From Vibrio hannami (GTDB lineage: Bacteria; Pseudomonadota; Gammaproteobacteria; Enterobacterales; Vibrionaceae): 64,000 bases of DNA. Positions 17,500-25,816 of this stretch are shown here, piece after piece (within the stretch, counting starts at the first letter, position 1; each line of letters starts with the position of its first letter). Where the stretch lies: positions 1 through 64,000 of the forward strand of contig NZ_JARQZP010000003.1 of NCBI RefSeq assembly GCF_029589055.1, given 5' to 3'. The notes beneath the pieces were generated by a model. It ran no database searches, was not told the DNA's origin, and was given only the letters and a program-made list of their open reading frames with translations. A program made the position numbers and the translations under genes.

Positions 17500-18039
17500 T
17501 TAGTAATCCAGTGTGCCGCGAATCGGGTAGTTGTTATCCGGATTACGGATCCAGTTCAGGCCATTTGCAAGAGCACCTAGCTCGGGGCGTACAAACGGGT
17601 TGTTTGATATATCAACCACGTGTAGCTGACCTTTTTCGTTTACTACATACAGACCTGGTTCTGCAAAGTTATGGTCGGTTTCTTGCTCTGACCGAGGAAG
17701 GGAGATATATACACCCAGCTCTTTCATCTGTTCTTCGGTCAGGCCATAGGCGATAGGGAAGCTGATGTTCAGCTTTTCACTGTGCATTTCTAGTTGCTCT
17801 TTGGAGTCAGCCGATACTGCCAGAATATCAACGCCTGCATCTGCGAATGCTTGTTTATAGTTTTCCAGATCATTCAGGTATCGGGTACAAAGAGGGCAGT
17901 GCTTACCACGGTAGACGAAAACCGCCTGCCACGTCGCATCACCTTGTGGTTCTCCAAGCTTAACGGTTGAGCCATCTAGCAATGTTGCTGTTAAGGCTGG
18001 AAAAGTATCGCCAGCTTTCAGTTTTTGTGAATATGCCAT
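17500..18039 (-). CDS. AhpC/TSA-family peroxiredoxin-like protein
   Basis: 179 residues of thioredoxin/peroxiredoxin fold. The motif YRGKHCPLCTRYLNDLENY places a CPLC pair at the peroxidatic position (about residue 52), then VDILAVSADSKEQ and PGLYVVNEKGQLHVVDISNNP complete the fold. The second cysteine three residues on resembles the thiol-oxidoreductase or atypical 2-Cys arrangement, not the classical TxxC active site, so activity may be disulfide exchange as well as peroxide reduction. A 43-base copy of the HxlR-type element lies 68 bases upstream, linking it to the DsbA-like and MdaB-like genes. Confidence 0.88.
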   Translation of the reverse strand: MAYSQKLKAGDTFPALTATLLDGSTVKLGEPQGDATWQAVFVYRGKHCPLCTRYLNDLENYKQAFADAGVDILAVSADSKEQLEMHSEKLNISFPIAYGLTEEQMKELGVYISLPRSEQETDHNFAEPGLYVVNEKGQLHVVDISNNPFVRPELGALANGLNWIRNPDNNYPIRGTLDY

Positions 18040-18106
18040 TTAAGTTACCTATCGACTGTGTTGGTTAGGATGTAAAACGTTGCTAATACACTTTGTGGTT
18101 TATTAT

Positions 18107-18149
18107 GGTAACCATGTACGATAAGTCAATTAGTATACTTTTGGTAACC
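18107..18149. promoter_or_regulatory. HxlR-type operator upstream of the peroxiredoxin gene
   Basis: A 43-base segment from GGTAACC to GGTAACC, the same length as the element at the HxlR locus. Its right part, TAGTATACTTTTGGTAACC, matches both that element (opposite strand) and the one upstream of the MdaB-like gene. Confidence 0.6.
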
Positions 18150-18177
18150 TGCCAATAAATGACAGTTTTAAAACTGT

Positions 18178-18864
18178 CTAGTGGTAGTAATATTCAACAC
18201 ACTTATTTGCCAGCAGATCTAGCGAATCCAAAGATATCGATTTTTTGTAATCAGCGATGGTATCGAAAGCCAGTGGAATCTCGGTACAGCCGAGAATAAC
18301 GCCATCTGCTCCTTGTTTAACCAGCTGGTCCAAAACAGGTTCCATTAAATCCTTTCCTTCCAGAATTCGGCCTGCTTTTACTGCATAGATGCCATCCATA
18401 ACTTGCTGTTGATCGATTTCATCTGGAAGCAAATAATCCATACCCGCCTGTGTTATCGCTTCAGAGTAGATGCCCGTTTTTGCTGTTGCTGTGGTTGCCA
18501 ATATGCCGATTTTTTTCATCTTTCTGCGACTGGCTTCCTGAATCACTGCATCGATAATGCTGATAAAAGGAACATCTGTTTTACTAAGTTTGTTCAACCA
18601 GTAGTGTGCCGTGTTGCAGGGGATGACCATTCTGGTTGCGCCAGACTGCTTTAACGACATCAGGTTGTTAAGCATGGTGTTAAGTGGATCTTCACCCTGC
18701 TCAAGAATACATTTGGTTCTGTCTGGGATAATTGGGTTATTCGAAATTATCATGGGAATATGTTCCTGATCACTTTGAGCAGGACTTTTTTCTACTATGC
18801 GCTTAACAAAGTCGACGGTAGCCATTGGCCCCATTCCACCCAATACACCTAACATTTTGCTCAT
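18178..18864 (-). CDS. Aspartate/glutamate racemase family protein
   Basis: A 228-residue cytoplasmic enzyme of the Asp/Glu/hydantoin racemase superfamily, closest in pattern to YgeA/aspartate racemase. The opening MLGVLGGMGPMATVDFVKRI and the two catalytic cysteines, in MVIPCNTAHYW (about residue 83) and GVILGCTEIPL (about residue 195), are present. These enzymes interconvert L- and D-amino acids by two-base chemistry without cofactor. It is divergent from the HypT-like regulator with about 110-130 bases between, so that regulator may control it. Confidence 0.88.
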   Translation of the reverse strand: MSKMLGVLGGMGPMATVDFVKRIVEKSPAQSDQEHIPMIISNNPIIPDRTKCILEQGEDPLNTMLNNLMSLKQSGATRMVIPCNTAHYWLNKLSKTDVPFISIIDAVIQEASRRKMKKIGILATTATAKTGIYSEAITQAGMDYLLPDEIDQQQVMDGIYAVKAGRILEGKDLMEPVLDQLVKQGADGVILGCTEIPLAFDTIADYKKSISLDSLDLLANKCVEYYYH

Positions 18865-18973
18865 GATAACTCCTTTGTTTCGACAGAATTTATCAAATGT
18901 AGGTTATGTGTAGAAATGAATTATCTGGCATGGTTATGCATGAATCGCATAGCTATGTATAATCTGTCTGATT

Positions 18974-19891
18974 GTGGACAGTTACGGGTACGACAAAATG
19001 ACGAACATAGAAACCAAATGGCTGTTGGACTTTTTAAAGCTGGCAGAGTTGAGAAATTTTTCCAAAGCAGCGATAGAGCGTAACGTGACTCAATCAGCGT
19101 TTAGCCGCCGTATACAAGCTCTGGAAAATGCTGTGGGCTGCCAGCTATTTGATCGCGATAAAACGCCGATTGCATTAACAGAAAATGGAAAGGCATTTCG
19201 TACCAGTGCCAGAAGTCTGGTGACTCAACTTGAATATGACCTGGAAAAACTCAATGACCTATCTGTGCTTGGAAATCAAAAAGTAAGTTTGGTCGCAGGT
19301 CATTCTATCGCTACGGATATTCTACCTCGAATCCCTCTTAACCTTTTCACTGAACAAAAAGAGATTATTCTGGATGTTCGGGCTATCGATATTGATGATG
19401 CTGTGGATGCGCTGCAAGAAGGCGAATGTGACATCGTAATGAGCTATAAGAATATCCAGTTGCACGCTCGTTCATACCTATCCCACAAGCTTGGTGAATC
19501 GAAGCTTTATTGTGTTACCGGTTTAGATGCAAATCAAAAGCCCAGGTATCAGCTATCTAGAGACAACATCACCCCATGGGTTATGCACTCCACCCGCAGC
19601 TATATGGGGAGATTAACCAAAGAAGTGAGCAACGAATATGCCTTGAAGCCTATATTCTCATCTTCAATGACTGAGTTAGTTAAGGCCCTGATTGTTCGTG
19701 GTGAAGGGATAGGTTGGCTACCGGAACACTCGATACATGATCAACTGGCCTCTGGTGAGCTGGTTATTCTGGATGAGGTGGAGAACTCTATGATAGCAGA
19801 GATTTTCGCCTACCGTTCCCAAACTAAACTGCACCCAGCAGCAGAACGAGTTTGGCAGAAGTTATGCGAATATACTCACGTTGAATGGTGA
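18974..19891 (+). CDS. HypT-like LysR-family regulator
   Basis: A 305-residue LysR protein strongly resembling E. coli HypT (YjiE), the hypochlorite-responsive regulator. Shared features include NIETKWLLDFLKLAELRNFS, SAFSRRIQALENAVGCQLF, RSYMGRL and GEGIGWLPEHSI. HypT is activated by methionine oxidation. The GTG start gives an N-terminus of the same length as E. coli HypT. An ATG eight codons later (18998) is the alternative and has the better, though still weak, upstream sequence. Divergent from the racemase gene and just upstream of the old-yellow-enzyme gene on the same strand. Confidence 0.85.
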   Translation: MDSYGYDKMTNIETKWLLDFLKLAELRNFSKAAIERNVTQSAFSRRIQALENAVGCQLFDRDKTPIALTENGKAFRTSARSLVTQLEYDLEKLNDLSVLGNQKVSLVAGHSIATDILPRIPLNLFTEQKEIILDVRAIDIDDAVDALQEGECDIVMSYKNIQLHARSYLSHKLGESKLYCVTGLDANQKPRYQLSRDNITPWVMHSTRSYMGRLTKEVSNEYALKPIFSSSMTELVKALIVRGEGIGWLPEHSIHDQLASGELVILDEVENSMIAEIFAYRSQTKLHPAAERVWQKLCEYTHVEW

Positions 19892-20069
19892 TGAGTAACT
19901 GTCTGAACTATGACTAACATGCATTTTATTTATGCGTTTTAATCATGTTTGTTATGAGTACAATGTTCACTATGCATTTTATCCCTTTCATGACAGAATA
20001 GCGCCCCTTGTACGGTTATCAGCCAAATGGCTTGATGCCATGACAGTGTTATTTTGTAAGAGGATCGTT

Positions 20070-21161
20070 TTGAAAAGCTTATTTGAAGAGTCCTATATCG
20101 GGGCAATGAAAGTAAAAAACCGTTTTATCAGAAGTGCCACGTGGGAAAACATGACCACGGAAGACGGGCATATGACAGATAAGCTTTACGATATTTATCA
20201 AGAGCTAGCCGAAGGTGAGGTTGGCCTGATTATCACCGGGTATGCCAATATCGTTGAAGAAGAGCAGCCAAACCCGGGAATGATGGGTATCTATGACGAC
20301 TCTTTTATAAATGAGTACAAAAAGCTGACTAGCATCGTCCACGATAGTGATTCGAAAATCGTCATGCAGCTTGCTTATGGTGGCACTAAAACAACTCATA
20401 ATGTCGGTTCGAGGATCATTTTTGCGCCAAGTGAAGTACCAGAAAGAGGGACTCAGACACTCGGCAAAGCAATGACTAAAGAAGAGATCGACTACATTGT
20501 TGATGCATTCGCAAAAGCCGCTGGCAGGGCAAAAGATGCAGGTTTTGATGGTGTGGAAATTCATGGTGCGCACACTTATCTGATTAACCAGTTCTTGAGT
20601 CCTTACTATAATCAGCGTGAAGACGAATATGGTGGCAGTCTGGAAAACAGAATACGCTTTTTGCTGGAGATCTACACCCAAATGAGAAGTGTCGTTGGTG
20701 ATGATTTCCCTATTCTGGTAAAACTAACGGCTTCTGAGTTTTTTGAGGGTGGTTTAACCTTCGAGGAAACTCGCTCCATATGTAAAACGTTGGAACGCAT
20801 TGGTGTGGATGGTATTGAAATCTCGGGCAACATCCACGGTAAAGCGAAGGAGATGGTTGGTGAAAGCTATGATGGTTACACCATTCAGGAAGAAGGCTAT
20901 TTTCTTGAATATGGTAAAGTGATTAGTAATGAGGTCAGCGTACCTGTGATTACGGTAGGTGGCCTTTCTGATATCAATACCATAGAAGATATTGCCAACG
21001 ATACAAATATTCAGTACTTCGCAATCGCTAGGCCGCTTCTTTCTGAGCCGGGTTTAATCAAGCGCTGGAAAGAAGGCGACAGAACCCCTGGCCAATGTGA
21101 AAGGTGCTCAAAATGCCGTACGCGCAGAGGCAACTTCTGCGTCGTTTACAATAAGCGATAA
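20070..21161 (+). CDS. Old-yellow-enzyme family NADH:flavin oxidoreductase
   Basis: A 363-residue FMN-dependent TIM-barrel reductase that reduces activated alkenes and similar electrophiles. The substrate/FMN motif HGAHTYLINQFLSPYYNQR, the DEYGGSLENRIRF helix and VGGLSD near the phosphate site are intact. The frame continues 46 codons further upstream, but AAGAGGA five bases before TTG at 20070 and the family N-terminus (LFEESYIGAMKVKNRFIRSA) mark that TTG as the start. The C-terminus ends with four cysteines (CERCSKCRTRRGNFC), reminiscent of but not matching the cluster motif of dienoyl-CoA reductases. Its place beside a HypT-like gene suggests a reactive-species detoxification role. Confidence 0.9.
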   Translation: MKSLFEESYIGAMKVKNRFIRSATWENMTTEDGHMTDKLYDIYQELAEGEVGLIITGYANIVEEEQPNPGMMGIYDDSFINEYKKLTSIVHDSDSKIVMQLAYGGTKTTHNVGSRIIFAPSEVPERGTQTLGKAMTKEEIDYIVDAFAKAAGRAKDAGFDGVEIHGAHTYLINQFLSPYYNQREDEYGGSLENRIRFLLEIYTQMRSVVGDDFPILVKLTASEFFEGGLTFEETRSICKTLERIGVDGIEISGNIHGKAKEMVGESYDGYTIQEEGYFLEYGKVISNEVSVPVITVGGLSDINTIEDIANDTNIQYFAIARPLLSEPGLIKRWKEGDRTPGQCERCSKCRTRRGNFCVVYNKR

Positions 21162-21187
21162 TCAACAAATTCCCTCCATACAACATA

Positions 21188-21218
21188 GCAGCGAGCCGAT
21201 AGCTAATCGGGTCGCTGC
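21188..21218 (+). terminator. Hairpin after the old-yellow-enzyme gene
   Basis: GCAGCGA plus GCCGAT pairs with ATCGGG plus TCGCTGC (one mismatch) around AGCTA. It lies 27 bases after the stop codon; the T run is weak. Confidence 0.5.
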
Positions 21219-21413
21219 ACAATGCTTTTGCTCAATTTGTTACTCTTTAACCGCCCCTTCATCACTACAATTAGTGAGTAGAGTCTCGCCATGTTGTCAA
21301 TATGTGAATGAAAGCAATTATTCTAATTTCCATTTCGAAAACATGTTCTATCCTTGATTATGTAAGACGTTAAATAATAGTTAAACAAAAAAATAATTGG
21401 CTAGGAACACAAT

Positions 21414-23033
21414 GTGGCTTGGTTAGGAAACTTATCGATAAAGCGTAAGCTTCATCTGTTGGTTGTTATTTCTTGTGTCATCATGACTGCAATCGCGTTG
21501 TATGGTTTGATGGAGCAAAGAAATAGTGCCCTGAAGGATAGGAAGGCGAAACTCGAATCTCAGGTTGAGCAAACAGTCGCTCTTGTAGATTATTACCATA
21601 CATTGATTCCGCAATTGGGCGAGGAAGCAGCTAAAGCTCATGCGTTAGATGCAATCAAAGCGCTTAGGTATGATGGTAAAAATTACTTCTGGATTACATC
21701 CCAGAGTCTTGAAGTATTGATGCACCCGATAAAGCCCGCACTTATTGGCAAAGATGCCACCAATTTTAAAGACGGTAACGGTAAATACCATTGGCAGGAA
21801 ATGGCCAGGATCAGTCGCTCGACACAGCATGGTTTTCTCGACTACAGTTGGAAATCTCCCGATGGTGAGATTCTGGATAAAGTTTCTTACGTTTACTATG
21901 TAAAAGATTGGGATTGGATTATCGGCTCAGGCGTATTGGTGTCTGATATCAATGAGGCTTTTTTCTCAAATATCTTCAAAACAGCGATGGCGATCCTGAT
22001 TGGCACCATTTTGCTTGGTGCGGTCAGTATGCTGATTGGTAAAAATATCGTAAACCCTATCGAATATCTGCTGAATAAGGTTCATTCGATATCAAACGGT
22101 GACATGACTATCCGTTTCCACACCAAACGTAAAGATGAGATAGGCGATATCAGCAGAGATATGAACCATATGCTGGAAAGGCTTCAGTCTGCTCTGGTTC
22201 TGGCTAGTAGTTCCGCTAATGATTCGGTCGATATGGTGAGTAGTATTGCCTCCTCGAGTGAACAGACGGCGCATAGTACAAACGCCCAACATACCCAGCT
22301 AGAGCTTCTGGCGACAGCTATGAACCAGATGAGTACAGCAAATGCCGAAGTGTCACGTAACGCCGGTGATGCTTCAGCGACAACGGAATCCGTTGCCGGA
22401 CTTGCCGATAAAAGCAGTAAAGATATGGAAATCGTGGTTCAGAGTATTGAGGATGCCGATAACCAAATGGCACTTACTTCTGAGCTTGTTGAAGAGTTGA
22501 ATTCTGGCGTGTTAGCTATTGCAGAAGTGGTTGATGTTATCCGAGGAATTTCTGAGCAAACAAACTTGCTGGCACTAAATGCAGCAATTGAAGCCGCACG
22601 AGCTGGTGAGTATGGAAGAGGTTTCGCCGTGGTTGCGGATGAAGTCAGAACGCTGGCGACTAACACCAATAACTCGACCGAGCAGATTCAGGAGTCTATC
22701 AGCAAGCTTACATCCAGTGCTTCAAATGCCTCTCAGGCGGTTAGCTCTGGTCGGGAAAAGGTTCGTGAGTGTGTGGCTAAATCGGAACGTACACGTAATG
22801 AGCTGATCTCAATGATTGAAATCCTGACTATGGCAAATGACATGGTGACTCAGATTGCTTCTTCATCCGAAGAGCAACACGCGGTCTCAAATGAGATAAA
22901 CGAGAATATTGTCGCAATCAGTCAGTCGGCACATGAAGTTCGAGAAGCGGCCACGGGTGTAGCAGGTCAGACTCAAGTGCTGGTGGGCAATGCAGATCAA
23001 CTCAACCAGAGCCTCCGTTATTTTAGCGTTTGA
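21414..23033 (+). CDS. Methyl-accepting chemotaxis protein with single Cache sensor
   Basis: 539 residues. A first membrane helix (about 12-30) is followed by a periplasmic sCache_2-type domain (about 35-185; KNYFWITSQSLEVLMHPIKP and DWDWIIGSGVLVSDI), a second membrane helix (about 190-212), HAMP (about 213-265) and the cytoplasmic signalling domain. The hairpin tip is [19 protein letters not shown], the kinase/coupling contact site. sCache_2 receptors typically sense small carboxylates. The GTG start has TAGGAA six bases upstream; the overlapping ATG at 21412 is in a frame that stops after four codons. It is the last gene before the uronate island and has its own terminator. Confidence 0.93.
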   Translation: MAWLGNLSIKRKLHLLVVISCVIMTAIALYGLMEQRNSALKDRKAKLESQVEQTVALVDYYHTLIPQLGEEAAKAHALDAIKALRYDGKNYFWITSQSLEVLMHPIKPALIGKDATNFKDGNGKYHWQEMARISRSTQHGFLDYSWKSPDGEILDKVSYVYYVKDWDWIIGSGVLVSDINEAFFSNIFKTAMAILIGTILLGAVSMLIGKNIVNPIEYLLNKVHSISNGDMTIRFHTKRKDEIGDISRDMNHMLERLQSALVLASSSANDSVDMVSSIASSSEQTAHSTNAQHTQLELLATAMNQMSTANAEVSRNAGDASATTESVAGLADKSSKDMEIVVQSIEDADNQMALTSELVEELNSGVLAIAEVVDVIRGISEQTNLLALNAAIEAARAGEYGRGFAVVADEVRTLATNTNNSTEQIQESISKLTSSASNASQAVSSGREKVRECVAKSERTRNELISMIEILTMANDMVTQIASSSEEQHAVSNEINENIVAISQSAHEVREAATGVAGQTQVLVGNADQLNQSLRYFSV

Positions 23034-23068
23034 TGTCGCCAATATTAGCAACGCTACCACTGGAGTTT

Positions 23069-23097
23069 AAAGCGCACACCCTAGATGTGCGCTTTCA
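23069..23097 (+). terminator. Rho-independent terminator after the chemoreceptor gene
   Basis: AAAGCGCACA pairs perfectly with TGTGCGCTTT around CCCTAGA; a short T-containing stretch follows. Confidence 0.75.
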
Positions 23098-23240
23098 CTT
23101 TCCCCGGAAATCTAACATTCTAAATTGTCGAATACCGGTTGATTCTTGCCTTTACGAGAACTGTTAGCATCCCAAACCGCATTTAAGCTGTGAACTCAAG
23201 TTTGTTCGCTTAATGAGATGCCCTTTTAGTCAGAAATGCA

Positions 23241-23259
23241 AATGAAATGCCGTTTTATA
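23241..23259. promoter_or_regulatory. KdgR box upstream of kduI-TRAP operon
   Basis: AATGAAATGCCGTTTTATA matches the KdgR-box consensus as recalled (AATRAAAYRNYRTTTYATT) at 18 of 19 positions. It is 143 bases upstream of kduI, in the 368-base gap after the chemoreceptor gene, which otherwise holds only that gene's terminator and promoter DNA. Confidence 0.65.
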
Positions 23260-23401
23260 AAAATATCTAGCGCATTTTATTATTTAAAGGTTTTGTGTTG
23301 TGTTTTTTGCTATTAGTCACACTTGGGGGTATTCATATGTGATTTAAATTGATCATATATGAATTGTTCGTATTATAAACACATCCAACAGGAGTATTAG
23401 C

Positions 23402-24241
23402 ATGTTTATCAATTACAACAGCAATCCCGTTGATGCGAAGTCTTATGACACGCAGAGACTAAGGGATGAGTTCTTAACAGAAGAGTTATTTACAACTGGT
23501 AGCGTCAATATGGTTTACAGCCACATCGACCGCGTAGTCGCTATCGGTATTTGCCCTAAAGAGCAAGCCATTCGGCTTGATGAGTATGTCGATAAAAAGG
23601 CATTTGGTACCGACTTTTTCTTACAAAGAAGAGAAATGGGGATAGTTAATCTCGGTGGTAAAACAGAAGTTCGAACACAGTCTGGTTCGTACACCCTAGA
23701 GTACCTTGATGCGCTATATTTGGGAAAAGGTGAGCAAGAAGTTGAGTTCACATTGCTAGACGCTGAACATGATTCTGCACTCTATTGCCTAAGTGCACCA
23801 GCACATAAAACATATCCTTCGAAACTGATTACTCAGGAAGATGCGCGCAAAGTGGACCTTGGTTCAGTTGAAAACGCAAACGTAAGAACTATTAATCAAT
23901 ACCTGCATCCAGATGTTCTGCCTACATGTCAATTGTGTATGGGGGTCACTCACCTTCAACCAGGCAGTGTTTGGAATACCATGCCTGCTCATACGCATGA
24001 ACGACGAATGGAAGCTTATCTTTACTTTAATGTGAAACCTTCTCAAGTCGTGTCTCATTTTATGGGCGAACCAGAAGAGACGCGCCACATTATTGTGCGT
24101 GATAAACAACTGGTCTTGTCACCAAGTTGGTCTATTCATTCTGGCTGCGGAACACAGAACTACAGCTTTATATGGGGAATGTTAGGAGAAAACCAGACAT
24201 TCGACGATATGGACTTTATACCAATGGATAAATTGGCTTAG
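23402..24241 (+). CDS. kduI: 5-keto-4-deoxyuronate isomerase
   Basis: A 279-residue cupin enzyme that converts 5-keto-4-deoxyuronate (DKI) to 2,5-diketo-3-deoxygluconate (DKII), the step after lyase cleavage of uronic-acid polymers. Zinc ligands are visible in MPAHTHERRMEAY (the H-x-H-x4-E set, corresponding to H196, H198 and E203 of E. coli) and a later histidine in SIHSGCGTQNYSFIWGM. Length matches the family (278-280). AGGAG before the ATG supports the start. It is the first gene of an operon with the TRAP transporter, which suggests that the transported solute enters the pathway at or just before this reaction. Confidence 0.97.
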   Translation: MFINYNSNPVDAKSYDTQRLRDEFLTEELFTTGSVNMVYSHIDRVVAIGICPKEQAIRLDEYVDKKAFGTDFFLQRREMGIVNLGGKTEVRTQSGSYTLEYLDALYLGKGEQEVEFTLLDAEHDSALYCLSAPAHKTYPSKLITQEDARKVDLGSVENANVRTINQYLHPDVLPTCQLCMGVTHLQPGSVWNTMPAHTHERRMEAYLYFNVKPSQVVSHFMGEPEETRHIIVRDKQLVLSPSWSIHSGCGTQNYSFIWGMLGENQTFDDMDFIPMDKLA

Positions 24242-24260
24242 ATAACAATAGGAAATTAAC

Positions 24261-25244
24261 ATGAACAAAACTCTAAAAACTGTACTTACTACAACTGCTG
24301 CTGGTGTAGCACTTTCAATTTCATCAATGACTTATGCTGCGACGGAAATCAAGGCTGCTTTCAACCAGTCTGATAGCCATCCACAATATCTGGCGTTGGA
24401 AGAATTTGGTAAGCAACTAGAAGCTGCGACTGATGGTCGTTACAAGGTTAATATCTTCCCTAATGCGCTATTAGGTGATCAAAGAGCGGCATTAGAATTG
24501 GTTCAGGCCGGTGCGGTTCAAATGGCAGTGGTAGCTAACCCACTTATTGAAAACTATGACAATACCTTCACAGCTATCGGTATGCCTTTCGCGTACACAG
24601 GTATTGAACACCAGGAGAAAGTATTCACTTCAGGTGTTCTGGACGAACTGTTTGCGTCAACCAAGAAATTTGGTTTTGAAGTGCTAGCTGCTTATACCGC
24701 TGGTTCACGTAACATCTATACAAAAGGAAGTAATGTTCAGTCTGTAGCGGATATGAAAGGTCAGAAAATTCGCGTGATGCAATCTAACACCATGGTTGAG
24801 ATGTTGGGCTGTATGGGAGGAACTGGTGTTCCGATGAGCCAGGGTGAAGTATACACAGCGGTACAACAGGGCGTGCTTGATGGCGGTGAAAACAACGAGA
24901 TCACCTATGCAGACATGAAGCATTATGAAGTTGCTCCTTACTTTAGCAAAACATCTCACCTAATGGTGCCTGACCTGGTGGTTATTAGTGATGATTTTAT
25001 TAACTCAATGTCTGAAGAAGACCAGGCGACAATCCGCCGCCTTGCCAAAGAGTCAACAGTTGATGAATTCGCGAAATGGAATGCGACCATTGGTAAAGCA
25101 CGTGCTGTTGCAGAAGAAAACGGTGCGAAGTTTATGGATGTAGATGTGAAGCAGTTCCAGGAAAGTTGTAAGCCGCTTAAGCAGAAACTTATCAAAACTG
25201 ATGCACAAAAAGAACTAACTAAAGTGATCGGCGATCTAAGCTAA
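24261..25244 (+). CDS. TRAP transporter substrate-binding protein, DctP family
   Basis: 327 residues with a Sec signal peptide ending in SSMTYAA near residue 26. The mature protein is a DctP/SiaP-fold binding protein: NIFPNALLGDQRAALELVQAG, ADMKGQKIRVMQSNTMVEML (with the conserved arginine that binds the substrate carboxylate) and QQGVLDGGENNEITYADMKHY. TRAP binding proteins capture organic acids; placed after kduI and under a KdgR box, this one most likely binds a uronate or 4-deoxy-uronate product. Translation starts 19 bases after kduI, and a hairpin follows the stop, which would favour high expression of this component. Confidence 0.93.
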   Translation: MNKTLKTVLTTTAAGVALSISSMTYAATEIKAAFNQSDSHPQYLALEEFGKQLEAATDGRYKVNIFPNALLGDQRAALELVQAGAVQMAVVANPLIENYDNTFTAIGMPFAYTGIEHQEKVFTSGVLDELFASTKKFGFEVLAAYTAGSRNIYTKGSNVQSVADMKGQKIRVMQSNTMVEMLGCMGGTGVPMSQGEVYTAVQQGVLDGGENNEITYADMKHYEVAPYFSKTSHLMVPDLVVISDDFINSMSEEDQATIRRLAKESTVDEFAKWNATIGKARAVAEENGAKFMDVDVKQFQESCKPLKQKLIKTDAQKELTKVIGDLS

Positions 25245-25252
25245 AGCTTTCG

Positions 25253-25275
25253 GAGCCGGGCTTCTGGCCTGGCTC
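25253..25275 (+). terminator. Intra-operon hairpin after the TRAP binding protein gene
   Basis: GAGCC, then GGC, pairs with GCC, then GGCTC, each with one bulged base, around TTCTG. There is no T run, so it is more likely a stabilising or attenuating hairpin that raises the ratio of binding protein to permease. Confidence 0.5.
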
Positions 25276-25302
25276 TGTACTTAGTGTTAAGGAAAGAGTC
25301 TA

Positions 25303-25812
25303 GTGGAAAAATTATTTATCTGGACAGAAAAAGTGAAAAAAGTCATGGATTGGTGCGTCGAGCGGGCATGCATTGCAATCATGGTTTTATTAACGGTTCT
25401 TGTTACTTACCAGGTAGTCACTCGTTACGTGTTCGATAGTCCGAGTGCAGTAAGTGAAGTGTTGTCCCGTTACTTATTTGTCTGGCTTGTTTTGATCGGC
25501 GGGGCATATGTGTTTGGCTTGAGAGAACATATGGCGATTACCTATGTTCGAGACAAGTTCTCGCCTAAAGTAGGGGTTGTGGTTGATATTGCTGTTGAGT
25601 GGGCAATCGCTTACTTCGCTTATATCGTGATGTGGCAAGGTGGATACAAGGCGTCGGTTCGCCAAATGTGGCAACTCGATTCAGCGTTGGAAATACCAAT
25701 GGGAGTCATCTATTCGGCATTGCCAATAGCTGCAGTGCTTATGTTGATCTATTTCTTCATCAATCAAATTAAGCTCATTAATAAATATCAGCAACTTAGT
25801 GTGAGAGGGTAA
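25303..25812 (+). CDS. TRAP transporter small permease, DctQ family
   Basis: A 169-residue inner-membrane protein with four hydrophobic helices and the family motif VTYQVVTRYVFDSPSAVSEVL followed by RYLFVWLVLIGGAYVFGLREHM. It is the small membrane partner of the DctM permease. The GTG start is supported by AAGGAA eight to ten bases upstream. It lies four bases before dctM. Confidence 0.92.
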   Translation: MEKLFIWTEKVKKVMDWCVERACIAIMVLLTVLVTYQVVTRYVFDSPSAVSEVLSRYLFVWLVLIGGAYVFGLREHMAITYVRDKFSPKVGVVVDIAVEWAIAYFAYIVMWQGGYKASVRQMWQLDSALEIPMGVIYSALPIAAVLMLIYFFINQIKLINKYQQLSVRG

Positions 25813-25816
25813 TTGT

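Noticed and set aside
20205..20681. 158-codon minus-strand frame inside the old-yellow-enzyme gene
   Set aside because: It is antisense to clear conserved motifs of the enzyme.
23320..23400. CRP site upstream of kduI (TGTGATTTAAATTGATCA)
   Set aside because: Only one half-site fits; the second half departs from TCACA at most positions.
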